A model generated the notes under the pieces. It was not told where the DNA came from. It worked only from the letters and a program-made list of their open reading frames with translations, and ran no database searches. DNA of 34,310 nucleotides from Cylindrodendrum hubeiense. Its lineage: Eukaryota > Ascomycota > Sordariomycetes > Hypocreales > Nectriaceae. The stretch spans positions 1-34,310 of the forward strand of contig JAANBB010000420.1 in NCBI GenBank assembly GCA_014621425.1, written 5' to 3'. The position numbers and the translations under genes were made by a program. Positions 19,757-29,720 of the stretch are shown here, in pieces (positions within the stretch are counted from its first letter, which is position 1; each line of letters opens with the position of its first letter).

Positions 19757-22226
19757 TGCTCGCTCACCGCCTGCCTAGTACTGATCTGACGGACCAGTGG
19801 TGCTTGACGCTGAGCTCGCAAGCGACGGGCCATATCTCCTGACTGACTCTCGATCCCCCGGACGGCTTGTGTCGTAGGGCCACAGACCCCCTGGCCGGTG
19901 ATGTCACCGTCCCCTCACAAGACCCGAGGGTGTGGTGTTGTGTACCCAGGACGCTGGCTTGCCCGCCTTGTTGTGTCAAAAGTCATGCCGCCTCGGAGCT
20001 ACCTACCCACCTGCAAAGGTACCTACGTCCCTCTAAGACACAGTGCTCACCTGCAGGATCAATGCCTGTAGACTGGGCTACGGTTCGACGACAAGAGACT
20101 TGTCGCCATCTCGCCATCTCGCCATCTCGCCACCAGCCGTCTGTACCCTCAGGTTCGCACACACCCCCCCTTCTGATTTGGGATGTGATTCGATGCCCTT
20201 GCGGCCACGACTCCGGCACCGACATCGACATTGACTCGATGCGAACCACGGCGTCCAGCGCCACCGAGGCCGCTGAGATTCCAGCTCCTTGGCTAATCCT
20301 TGCATGGCTCGAGCTCCAGCTCGGTGCTGATGGGAGCTCCGGTCTGATGGTCCAGCTCGTGGCGAGAGTCATGCAAAAAGGCACTGATGGTGTACATGTG
20401 ATGGCCAACAGCCGGAGTTGGATTAGGGACAGGACGTGTGGCAGTTGACCTTGGTTTCGGCCCCGCCGACTCTTGGCCATGGGCGGCCGGATTCGCCATT
20501 CCATCCAATCCTGTGCTCTGTAGTGCCAGGCGCCAGATACCTTACTCGACGGTTGCCGACGAGGCCGACCGGGCGCAATGCGAGACATGGACGAATGCGG
20601 TCCAGGACTGGAGGCCATGTGAAGCACTGTATTGCTATCTTAGCTCGGCCGCCTCCATCAGGCTGGTGGAGAGGCGGCGACCTAGAGTGAGCGAAAAGCT
20701 CTGCTTCTCTCATACGCCGCCCGAAGCACAGGCGAGGCGAAGGGACCTTCAGCCATGGACCCAGCTCCACCTCGAATGGAGCTTCCCCCCTGTCGCTTGG
20801 GTAGCTTCACTGACCTGCAGCACCTTTCAGATGGCACCAGACAACGGCAGCGAGCGATTGTGCAGGCCCCATCCCACCTCGTCCACCTCCATCCGTCCAG
20901 GAAAGCCAGCATCAGCTCCACTGCCAGCCACCCTTCCTCTCCACCGCAGTCACCACCCCTCCGAGTCATTGCAATGGGAGCCAATTGATTTGCTCGCGAC
21001 GAGCGCTTGGGCCATGGTCCCTCGTGGTGCTGGTGCTTGCTCATGCCAGCTGGGTGCGTGCTGAGTGCTTGCTGGGTGCTTGCTTGTGCTTTTGTTCTGG
21101 TGCCGCTGCTGATGCTTGGAAGAAGCTTCCCTGCCCCAGTCCAGAGTGCGGTCCCCCCAATCCCCCAATCCGATGCCAGATAGGGCGCAGGGAAGAGCCA
21201 GGTTTTTGCTTCTCGCCGGGGCCTAGAAGACCTGCTACAGAGCTGCTGTACCCGCCCCCCCAAGCTTCAGCCCAGTGCCATTGGTCCCCGGGCGATAAGT
21301 CGTTCGAGGCAGATCGCCAGTAAGAAGTCGTCGAGATTCGTCGCCCGCCGCCGTCGAGTGACAGGAGTCGCGGCGCCTGTCCGTCTGCCCACACGCCCTC
21401 CCAGGCAAACGCAGGGATTTTTTTATTCCACTTTGTGCTTCCCTCGGTCCTCCTTCTGTAGTAGTTAGTGCCCGGCCCTGTGGGTGTTCCGCGCGTCTTG
21501 GTACCGGTCCTTGGTGCTGGTCCTGATGCTGGCTTGTCCTTGGTTTTGGGGCGTGAGCGCACTGAAAGCTCCTCTGCAAGCTCAGCTGGGCGGCACGCAC
21601 CACACACACACTCTCGCGCGCACACTCTCGCACACTCACGCACACGCCCTCTCGCTCTCACTCTCGTTCGCTCTTTCGCTCTTTCCTCTTACTCACCAAT
21701 TCTCTCACACGCCTTACCCGAAAGCATACGCTCGCCTCCCACCTTCCGTCTCATTACCTTCTTAGCTCCTAGTCCCTGCCTTCCTCTTTCCCCACGGGCT
21801 GCGTACCGGCCTGCCCAACTCTTCCCTCTTCTCTACCTCTATCTACCGGCCATACTCCTCCTCCGATCTTTCCCTTGCTCCCTCCCGTCGACTCTCGTCT
21901 CTACCTCTGCATCCGGCATCTTACCTACACTGGGATCTCGACTCTCGACCGTCGACGTCTCAAAATCTCCACCCTCAGCCGCGGTGCTCCCCTCAACCTC
22001 CATTCGCAATCGCCAACCCCAGTCCGAAACGGCTCTTGTAACACATCCGCCCATGACCCAGGGCAACTCCTGCCGCCATCCTCGAGCTGCGCCTTGAAAT
22101 GCTCCAGCTTCATCCAGCTATCTTCTCGCCAATTGAACCCTTCGCCCTCTCAATTTCCGACTCTTCATCATCTTCTTATCACCACCCACCCCCCACCGAC
22201 GAGGCATTGCGCATGGTGGGGTCAAG
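19757..22226. other. Gene-poor stretch and long leader of the zinc-finger gene
   Basis: About 2.5 kb without a recognised gene. Three tandem CGCCATCT units lie near 20105-20130. From about 21598 to 21712 a CA-rich then CT-rich tract begins a strongly pyrimidine-rich stretch running to 22226, typical of fungal promoters and 5' leaders, and probably serves the zinc-finger gene. A 208-codon frame near 20438 begins with GTG and shows no domain, so I did not call it. Confidence 0.5.
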
Positions 22227-22248
22227 ATGCCGCCTCGATCGTCCCTAA
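22213..22248 (+). promoter_or_regulatory. Upstream ORF overlapping the zinc-finger start codon
   Basis: An ATG 14 nt before the main ATG opens an 11-codon frame that ends with TAA at 22246-22248, overlapping the main start (22227) in a different frame. If the leader includes it, scanning ribosomes would meet it first, and translation of the main frame would depend on leaky scanning. Its reality depends on where transcription starts. Confidence 0.4.
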
Positions 22249-23945
22249 CGTCCTCGTTCTCAATCACAGACTCCAACAACGAGGTCGTCTGTCCCCTTCG
22301 CAATCAAGATGGCTCCAGTTGTCGCAAGCGATGCATCGGTGTAAGTTCTCCCCGTCCTTTTTCTCCTCTCCCGCCCGCTGCCCGTCCTCAAAACCACCCG
22401 ATCCAACACCCGACCTGCGTTATCGTCATGTCTCACCACCTTCCTATCTGCGAGCTGCTGCGAGAGCTTCCGCTTTCTTCCCCAGCACCGAGCAACACCC
22501 AGGATCTAACCCCAGCTGCGAACTACAGGAAAAGAGGTACCGCTCTATGCAGGAGCATATTCGCCGAGCGCATCCCGAGCACTACATCTCAAAGCTCCCG
22601 GCCACCGAAGAGAGCTTCCTCCTCATGATCAATACCCCGCCGTCGGAGCGCCGCCATCCCGACCAGAGCTCAGCTCCTGCTGCTCAGGGTTTGTTACACT
22701 CTCAGCCAGTCTTGCCCCCGCCCGTTGACCACCTTCAAGGTTTTCACGAGCGTCACAACTACCATCGAGATGAGTCGAGCAATCCGGGTACTCCCCGGCA
22801 TGCAGATGACCTTGGTGGTGGCGGCGGCGCCCCTGTTGGTCCTATGCTCGGCACTGCCAGTGCAGCTGCTGCTTTGGCAGAGCTCCATGGCGTCAAGAAT
22901 GAACGAGAGGCGGATTTTGATGGTGTAAGCTCCGCTACCCCGCCCCTATCGATAACTAAACCACCACCACCCCATAACGACATGGACTAATCAACTGGGC
23001 GTTTTTAGGAATACTACTCAGACCTGGATGGGCGACGGAGGCCGCGAACATCCATTGAATTGCCCCCTCTCAACCTCTCGAACCATGACATCACCAGCGA
23101 CCCGTACTCCTCCGCCAAGTCCAATCGCCAGCGCGATTTTCTCCCTTCCATTCTGGCCAATTCACCCCCAGGAAGGTCCTCAACTCTTCCACCCCTCCAG
23201 CGCCCAATGGGACCCAATCGACCTCGCAAGCAGTCTGTGACGAAGCGAGGAAGAGAAGCTCACCATAAGAAGAAGAACTCACGTGGATCCGCAACCGAGT
23301 GGCTCCGACGAATTCAGAACGACGAGCGATATAGACCAGGTAATGACCGGAAGGCTCTTTCAGCTGAACCCTCTGCAGACTTTGGGAAACGATGGGAAGA
23401 CCTCATTGATGCAGCCGACCAGGCCGCCTCGGCTGCTGGAGACATCGACGACGACCGCACACCTGTATGTCATCACACCTCTCCATTCCTAATTCCTCCA
23501 CTAACCGTGCACCTAGGTCCCTCAATCACCGGTTTCAATTCATAGAGCTTCATTACCACCATTCTCTCATCAGGTGCAGTTCCAGCCGGGGAACTACCAG
23601 GCATCTCCCCTGCAACAGGCACTTACGCCGCCTTCGTACGGACAAGACGGCATTGATCCGTTCCCCTCCGTGGAGAGCGGCGAGAGCGGCGAGAACTTTC
23701 ACATTGGATCTCGAGGCCTGTCCGACTCATCGCCAACGTACTCGGCGCAAACCATCCAGATATACTGCGCCGCTTGCCAGGGATTTTCCCTGCTCAAAGA
23801 TTCTTATGCATGCACTGAATGTATTTGCGGACTCTGTCCTACGTGTGTTGAAGTTCTTATGGCAGAGCATGGAGCGCGAAGGAAGTGTCCCCGCTGTGCC
23901 ACAATTGGCGGGCGGTTCAAGCCTTTCCAGCTCGACATCAGATGA
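22227..23945 (+). CDS. Fungal zinc-finger protein with C-terminal RING-like cysteine cluster
   Basis: Four exons give 464 aa: 22227-22340, 22529-22924, 23009-23464 and 23517-23945; every junction is phase 0. The N-terminus holds a C2H2-like finger with Cys 22, 32 and 36 and His 48 and 53, within VCPLRNQDGSSC and EHIRRAHPEHYISKLPATEE; this stretch resembles a conserved fungal family I know only by sequence. The middle is disordered and carries a basic patch (RPRKQSVTKRGREAHHKKK) likely to act in nuclear import. The C-terminus has nine cysteines at about 406-449, as C-x2-C-x11-C-x2-C pairs ending CPRC, like a degenerate RING or treble-clef zinc site. The role could be DNA binding or ubiquitin-related; neither is proven. 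A 51-nt in-frame segment in exon 2 (22689-22739) may be a further intron. Confidence 0.82.
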
Positions 23946-24524
23946 AGGCTCTTCGTTTGAGACTCACATTTCTATCTCTATTCTTTTCTCTTTTTTTTCT
24001 TTTCCTCGGGGATGATATTGGACGACACATTGAATCGGCGCAAGATAAAGTATGATGCAGGCTGACCTTCTTGCGTCTGGAGCAAGACAGCGAGCTTTGG
24101 CCTGACGGCAACTTTCAGTCCTTCTCTTACATGATCTTCTTCTTCTTTTGCTTTTTTGGGATAACTTTATACGGACTTTGGGTACAGGAGTTTTATTGAT
24201 TCAGCATAGGTTGGGAATTGGGAGGGGTCTCTTGGATAAGGAATTGGGTCTGGGTAAATACCGACGACACGACTATCGATCATTACGGGCTAAGTAGCAA
24301 TGAGAATTTAAATTAACGAGTGACAAATTGAATCAGTGAGAAGAAACGTTGTTTGATATTATTGGAAAAGATGTATTCATCCTAGAAGCCTGGCGTGCAA
24401 ATGCGAGATGGCGCCCTACTGCCGCGCTTATGTGCATCTGGCTCCGAATCTGGGGAAACGCCTACTAGCTCAACCCAGTGTGTATTTATATTCACGGAAA
24501 AAGCAACAACGCCTAAAACATGTC
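23946..24524. other. Convergent 3' region, zinc-finger / TLS1
   Basis: This 579-bp gap holds the 3' UTRs of two convergent genes. It is more AT-rich than its surroundings, with CTTTTTTTTC-type runs near 23985-24005 and several AT-rich words suited to poly(A) signals. No coding region was seen. Confidence 0.55.
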
Positions 24525-25734
24525 TCATTTCTTCCCCTCCTTCTCCTTTTTCAACAACAGGTCTCGCATGGCGGCCCGTACGTTTCGACTGCCGCCCAGT
24601 TTCGGTCCCTTGAGGATATCTTCAGCTCCGGGCCGTACTGGCTGATTCGTCGCCTTCTTCTTCTTGAGTTGACGTTGTGCAACGTCGTCGAGGAACTGTT
24701 GACGGAACTCTTCGGCCAGTCGGTCATCAGCTGCGCCATCCTCATCAGGGCCCGAGGCCTTGGGAGATGGTTCGGCCGGGGCTTCGTAGACGTCGACTGG
24801 AACATTTGTCAGACGGAGATTAAAAGGGGGGAGGGACGAGGAAGAGACGTACGGCGGTTTTCACGAAGGATCTCTTCGACGAGTTGGTCTCGCTTGATGG
24901 CATCGCTGGGACGGCGGTTCCGGGGCCGCCACGGCTTGCCATCTCGGCCGAGCCGGGGCTTCTTTGCGCGGCGGCCTCCGCTGCTGTCGTCGCCTGGCGC
25001 GTAGCTTCCGCCGTGCAGTGTTGCGCGCTCTGTGCGGGCGACATTGATGTCTCGCGCCTCTTCGCCGAGGTCGATCTCCATCAGCCTGCCCTGCATGACC
25101 GCGTGCCCGCCTTCAGGCTTCGTCGAGGGGCCGGGCGCAACGGGCGCAATGGTCTTCGCAGACGCTGCCGGCGCCGTCGCCGTCGCGGCCGGGGCTGGAG
25201 CATCTTTCGAGCTGGAGGGGGGTCCGCTCGCGCGACTAGATAAACGGGACTCTATGTATTCCATCCTTGAATGATTAGTCGAGTGGCGGGGCGGGAGGGG
25301 GATGGGGTGGCAACGAACATGTGCTTGTCGTTCATGTCGGCGAGCAGGCCGGTCTGGTGGGTGAAGCGGTCGCCGACGCTTCTCAGTCCGACGTCCTGGT
25401 CGGGCGCGCCGTCCGGGCCTCGCAGGACGAGCGCGCGTTCGCCGGACGCATCGTCGTCGTGCTGGGCGTTGTTCTTGAAGCCGACGCCGCGAAGGCGGCC
25501 CCTGCGCGCGTTGCGCAATCGGAGAGCAGCCGCAACGCTGGACTCCTCATCGCCGTCGCTGTCGCCGTCGTCCTTCGCGGCAGTGTGCGCAACGGCATCG
25601 GGCGTCTGCGCCGCGAGGTTGGCCGGCGCGGGCTCGGCGGCGGTGGTGTCGTCGTCGATGCGCTGGCGGTAGGCCTTGCGCTTCTTGCCGGCGCGGAAGC
25701 GCACGACGGGCTCGCCGGCTGGAGAGGGCTCCAT
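24525..25734 (-). CDS. TLS1: Tls1 / C9orf78 (HCA59) family protein
   Basis: Three exons give 366 aa: 25734-25319, 25265-24853 and 24796-24525. Introns are 53 and 56 bp with TACTAAT/CTGAC-like branch points. Family marks are the basic N-terminus (RFRAGKKRKAYRQR), FTHQTGLLADMNDKHMMEYI across the first junction, DVYEAP at the start of exon 3, and the C-terminus EDILKGPKLGGSRNVRAAMR. The last exon's frame lacks a methionine at its start and is easily missed. In fission yeast Tls1 controls telomere length and silencing by promoting splicing of shelterin-related transcripts through Brr2; human C9orf78 binds the spliceosome. Residues about 150-290 are Ala/Pro-rich and disordered. The gene is divergent from the acylphosphatase gene. 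Confidence 0.87.
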
Positions 25735-25996
25735 TGGGTTCGCGGCGGTGTGGATTCGATCAGTACGCTATGCGAGCGAGTGTCATGGCGAGTGACAGTC
25801 GTTGGTCCTTGGTGTGTGGATGAAGAAGGCCTCGGGACGTGCAGTCTCGAACATGGACACGCGAGTGACATCAAGGCGCCAGGCAATCTTATCGCCCGGC
25901 CGGGGCTTAGCCGGCATCCCACCTTGCCCCTCCAAGACGGCCTGGGGGAATGCTGCCTCACGATCGACAAGCTGTGTAAGTACACGCACTGGAAAT
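25735..25996. promoter_or_regulatory. Bidirectional promoter, TLS1 / acylphosphatase
   Basis: Only 262 bp separate the divergent start codons. A short inverted repeat TGTCA-N7-TGACA lies at 25781-25797. No TATA box was seen. A shared nucleosome-free region is likely. Confidence 0.5.
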
Positions 25997-26487
25997 ATGG
26001 CGAAACGAGTGAGAGATATCATCCAAATAGTCACTACACCGCGATGCTTACTTCAGTATAGGTCTACTTCGTCGCCCACGGCGGAATCGTCCAAGGTATG
26101 ATGGTCCTACGTCGCCCTGAACCAACACCCAACTGACGTCATCCAGGTGTCGGCTTCCGGTATAAAATCCCATTGATTTGCGCCCACTGGGGAATTGCGA
26201 CTAATTCGCTCGCAGATACTTCACCCGAAGAAGAGCTCACGAGTATAGCATCACCGGATGGTGCCGCAACACGCCTGACAACAAGGTCGCCTCCCCCAGC
26301 TCATCTGAGGACCCCATTTCGTTAACCTTTGGAGCAGGTTGAAGGTGAAGCGCAGGGCGACGACGAGGCCATGGCCAAGTTCTTCAAGGATGTGGACAAT
26401 GGGCCTAGACATGCTAGGGTTGTCAAGCTCGACAGAGAGGACCGCGATGTGGTAGAAGGGGAGGACAGCTTCGAGATCCGGCGCTAA
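25997..26487 (+). CDS. Acylphosphatase
   Basis: Five exons give 92 aa, the usual length: 25997-26008 (12 nt), 26062-26095, 26147-26159 (13 nt), 26216-26285 and 26338-26487. Introns are 51-56 bp with GACTAAT, CTGAC and GTTAAC branch points. The spliced product reads MAKRVYFVAHGGIVQGVGFR, then YFTRRRAHEYSITGWCRNTP, then VEGEAQG. The conserved catalytic pair is present as Arg20 (GVGFR) and Asn38 (CRN). The enzyme hydrolyses acyl phosphates such as 1,3-bisphosphoglycerate or acetyl phosphate in the cytosol. A C-terminal extension, rich in Asp/Glu and ending FEIRR, is typical of the fold's last strand. The last intron starts with a weak GTCGCC donor. The gene is convergent with PRP16, stop codons being 88 bp apart. 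Confidence 0.93.
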
Positions 26488-26575
26488 ACATCAAGATGAA
26501 TGTTGAAACTCGCCCAACCCAGACGCCATGCCGCTTTGTATTGTATCCTGTAAATCTATATACTAACACACCCGC

Positions 26576-29500
26576 TCAGAACCCTCTCCCACGGCGCTTA
26601 ATAACTGGCTTCTTCACCGCGCCCTGTGTAACAAACTTCTTCCCATCGCTGCCGACCTTCTTCTTTTGGGTTCGCTCCACCTCGGCCAACTTGCGATTTT
26701 CTTCGTTGCGCTTGTCCTCGGCCATCTTGGCCTCGATCTCCATCTTGCGATTGAACTCGGTCTCAGTGATGCGCTTCTCCCGCACCGAGTACCCCTTCTC
26801 CTTAATGGAATAGAACACACCACCGAGGTCGGCCAACCAATGCGGGTCTACAGCCGTGACCGTTGAGACATACACTTTGGAGGTGAGGATCAGCTCGTGA
26901 TACACGACATAGTCTGGCGGGTGGCCGGCGTAGAGGGCGCTCGTGGGGTGCAGTTGCACTCCAAGGTTGGTTCGGAGGTTGATGTACTCTCCAGAGCCCT
27001 TGTACTTGGCGGCCTGGTGGTAGTAGCCGGAACAGATACACTTGCGGATGATATCCCAGTCCATTCCACAGCTTGACAGTGTCATCTTCTGCATCTTAAC
27101 GATGTCCAGAAGCTGCTCTCGGATTTCCTTTGCTCGTCTCAGCGACTTGGGGTGGAGGAAGTGCTTAATACACCATCCATCCGAGTGCCCGTTTGCCTTC
27201 CACGCTGAATAAACTTGCAGGTAGGTCAAGTGGTCAGACTCTGACACCCAGAACTTTTCGCGCTGCGTATCGGCCTCATCCTGCCTCTCCTTGGGTCGGT
27301 AGAACACATTGGGGACTGAAAGCATCGAGACGATGGTAATCATCTCTTCGCTGCACCCGTACTCTTCGGCCGTGATTAGGAGCTTGGCCAGAGACGGGTC
27401 CATGGGGAAGGCGCTCATCTTTCGGCCAACTTCTGTCAGCTCACCGAGGTTATCCAGCGCCCCAAGCGCCCAGAGATCGAACATCGACGTTGTGATGGTA
27501 TCTTGCGGAGGAGGATCCATGAAATCAAAGTCCAATAGATCCTTCACGCCAAGAGATTTCAACATGAGCACAGTGTTCGAGAGGTTTGTCCGCTGGATTT
27601 CAGGGATCGTCTGCATGTAAAGCTCCTCCTTGAAAGCCTTCTCTGTGAAAAGTCGGAACGCTTTACCAGGCCCGGTTCGGCCGGCACGTCCCGAACGCTG
27701 CGAAGCGTTTGCCTGTGAGATGGGCGTGATCTGAAGGGTGTCCATGCCCATTTTGGGGTTGTACACCTTCATTTTGGAGAAACCCGCGTCCACGACGTAC
27801 TTGATACCATCAACCGTCAAACTGGTTTCGGCAATATTGGTGGCGACGATGCACTTGCGGACACCAGGCGCAGCTCTGTCAAAGATCTTTGCCTGAAGGT
27901 CAGCAGGCATCTGACTGTAGATTGGTAGGATGCTCAGTTTTGGGGGATCATTAAGCGCATCGAGTCGTTTCTGGACAAGCTCGCAGGTGATTTCAATATC
28001 CTCTTGGCCGGTCATGAAGACTAGAATATCACCAGCGTCCATGGAAACATGGATGGCCAAAATCTGCTGGACAGCTTGATCGACATAGTCCTCGACTGGT
28101 GATCGATGAAACATGACGTCAACAGGAAACGTCCTTCCGGGGATAATGAACTCGGGCGCGCCCCCAAAGAAGTCGGAGAATTTCTTCGAGTTCATGGTCG
28201 CGGACGTGACGATGAGCTTGAGGTCTCGACGTCTGGCCAGAATCTTTTTGAACAAACCCATCAGGATATCGGTATTCAAGGCACGTTCGTGAGCCTCATC
28301 CATGATGACGCATGAATACTTGTCCAAATCCGGCTCATTGAGCGACTCTCGGAGCAGAACACCATCGGTCATGTACTTGATGACAGTCTCTTTACTGGTG
28401 CAATCCTCGAAACGGATCGCATAACCAACCGTACTCCCCAACTTCACTTCCATCTCTTCCGCAACTCGTTTTGCGACACTCATCGCAGCCACTCGTCGCG
28501 GTTGAGTGCAGCCAATCATGCCAGTGTTTCCGTAGCCGTCCTCATGAAGGAACTGCGTCAGCTGGGTCGTTTTTCCAGAGCCTGTTTCGCCGACGCAGAT
28601 GACGACCTGGTTCTCCCTGATGACTCGAAGCAGATCTTCACGGACAGCAAAGGCAGGGAGGTACTCCCGCTGCTCTCGCAATGTCTTGTTTTGACTGAAG
28701 TTGCTGGCTCCGTCGGTTTTCTTCATGTGCTCGCTGAATTTGTTGCCTTTGCGTTCAGTCTTCTCCATTTCGTCTTCGGCCGGGACGGGCAGCGCGCTGT
28801 CTCCGTCCTCGTCCTTCGCACCCATGATATTTCCCAGTGTAGTTCCGGTTATGCTCGTCGCTGCCTGGGCTTGTCTCTGTCGCTCTCGTTGCTGGCGCGC
28901 TTCCTTGACCACCTTACTGCCCTTCCTGCTAAAAACAGCCATGTCGCTCTGATAGTCTCTCACAGCCGGAACAGGCTCTAGCTGCTTGGTGAAGATGGTT
29001 CGTCCGTCGAGGAATGGCGGTCGCAGGTCATGGACCAGGAGATGGATTCGGGTCGCTTCTTCGTCGTCAAAGTCGGATGCCATGTCTCTCCGCTGCGCAA
29101 CACCAGACACCAACATTCGGTTCGTCTCCCAGGCATCATTCTCTCGTTGCCTCTGTTCTGCTCGGGAGTCGTAACGGGCCGTCATTTTCTGGGCGCGCGC
29201 TGACTCCTGTTGCTGGTTCTCCCAGGCCGACATCTCATATGAGGCAAACGGGTTGTGCGAATCGTCGCCGAAAGTGTGCCCGCCGAACTCATCTCCTCCA
29301 TACCAATCGCGATCGAGCGCCTTGTCATCCTCAGTCGTCGGTTCGGGGCCTTCAGGGTTTCGGGGAGGTGTCGGCGCGTAGTGCGACTGCGCGCGCGGAG
29401 TTGAGGCACGCGATCCATTTTGGAACCTGTTGTTTGGGCGCGCAGACTCCATTCGCCTCCTCTTGGGGTTGTACCCATCATATTCTCGACCTTCGCCCAT
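26576..29500 (-). CDS. PRP16: Pre-mRNA-splicing DEAH-box ATPase Prp16 (DHX38)
   Basis: One intronless frame of 974 aa. I start it at the first ATG, 29500 ([17 protein letters not shown]); the frame is open further upstream but only from a TTG. The N-terminal 270 residues are Arg/Ser/Gln-rich and disordered. The helicase core has motif I GETGSGKT (304-311), TQPRR, motif II DEAH (401-404), SAT (433-435), TNIAETS and QRSGRAGR (601-608), then winged-helix/ratchet and OB-fold regions, and YELILTS-like [20 protein letters not shown], closest to Prp16/DHX38 rather than Prp2, Prp22 or Prp43. The protein remodels the spliceosome between the two catalytic steps. A basic Lys/Arg tail ends RRGRGF. It is divergent from PWP1 across 220 bp. 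Confidence 0.95.
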   Translation of the reverse strand: MGEGREYDGYNPKRRRMESARPNNRFQNGSRASTPRAQSHYAPTPPRNPEGPEPTTEDDKALDRDWYGGDEFGGHTFGDDSHNPFASYEMSAWENQQQESARAQKMTARYDSRAEQRQRENDAWETNRMLVSGVAQRRDMASDFDDEEATRIHLLVHDLRPPFLDGRTIFTKQLEPVPAVRDYQSDMAVFSRKGSKVVKEARQQRERQRQAQAATSITGTTLGNIMGAKDEDGDSALPVPAEDEMEKTERKGNKFSEHMKKTDGASNFSQNKTLREQREYLPAFAVREDLLRVIRENQVVICVGETGSGKTTQLTQFLHEDGYGNTGMIGCTQPRRVAAMSVAKRVAEEMEVKLGSTVGYAIRFEDCTSKETVIKYMTDGVLLRESLNEPDLDKYSCVIMDEAHERALNTDILMGLFKKILARRRDLKLIVTSATMNSKKFSDFFGGAPEFIIPGRTFPVDVMFHRSPVEDYVDQAVQQILAIHVSMDAGDILVFMTGQEDIEITCELVQKRLDALNDPPKLSILPIYSQMPADLQAKIFDRAAPGVRKCIVATNIAETSLTVDGIKYVVDAGFSKMKVYNPKMGMDTLQITPISQANASQRSGRAGRTGPGKAFRLFTEKAFKEELYMQTIPEIQRTNLSNTVLMLKSLGVKDLLDFDFMDPPPQDTITTSMFDLWALGALDNLGELTEVGRKMSAFPMDPSLAKLLITAEEYGCSEEMITIVSMLSVPNVFYRPKERQDEADTQREKFWVSESDHLTYLQVYSAWKANGHSDGWCIKHFLHPKSLRRAKEIREQLLDIVKMQKMTLSSCGMDWDIIRKCICSGYYHQAAKYKGSGEYINLRTNLGVQLHPTSALYAGHPPDYVVYHELILTSKVYVSTVTAVDPHWLADLGGVFYSIKEKGYSVREKRITETEFNRKMEIEAKMAEDKRNEENRKLAEVERTQKKKVGSDGKKFVTQGAVKKPVIKRRGRGF

Positions 29501-29720
29501 TTTTCCCCAGTTGACAGTCGTAAATGCTTGTTGTCGTGGCAAGGAGTGTCCAAGCTACAGCGTCAAGCATGATGTTTAGAAACAAGTCCACGAGGTTTAT
29601 CCGGCGGAATCCTTATCGATAACCCCCACCTGAAATTTTTGGGAGAAATTTATCTGGGCGCCCACCAAGCGAAGCGGCGCATGGTTGTCCACCAACAAGA
29701 TACCCATATACAACTTCACA
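29501..29720. promoter_or_regulatory. Bidirectional promoter, PRP16 / PWP1
   Basis: 220 bp lie between the two start codons. A perfect palindrome TTATCGATAA is at 29613-29622 and TGAAATTTTT at 29631-29640 resembles the RRPE element (TGAAAAATTTT) of ribosome-biogenesis promoters. That fits PWP1, which is a 60S assembly gene. Function is inferred from sequence only. Confidence 0.5.

Noticed and set aside
20438..21064. 208-codon open frame on the + strand
   Set aside because: It starts with GTG, overlaps long frames on the other strand, and has no motif, splice sites or family likeness; it is expected in GC-rich DNA.
21875..22990. 371-codon frame covering the leader, first intron and exon 2 of the zinc-finger gene
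   Set aside because: It lacks an ATG at its stated start and reads through a clear GTAAGT intron; only its exon 2 part matches the conserved family text.
29501..29542. Extending PRP16 upstream to 29542 (MPRQQAF...)
   Set aside because: The codon at 29542 is TTG, not ATG. The first in-frame ATG is at 29500, which is the ordinary choice for a nuclear gene.
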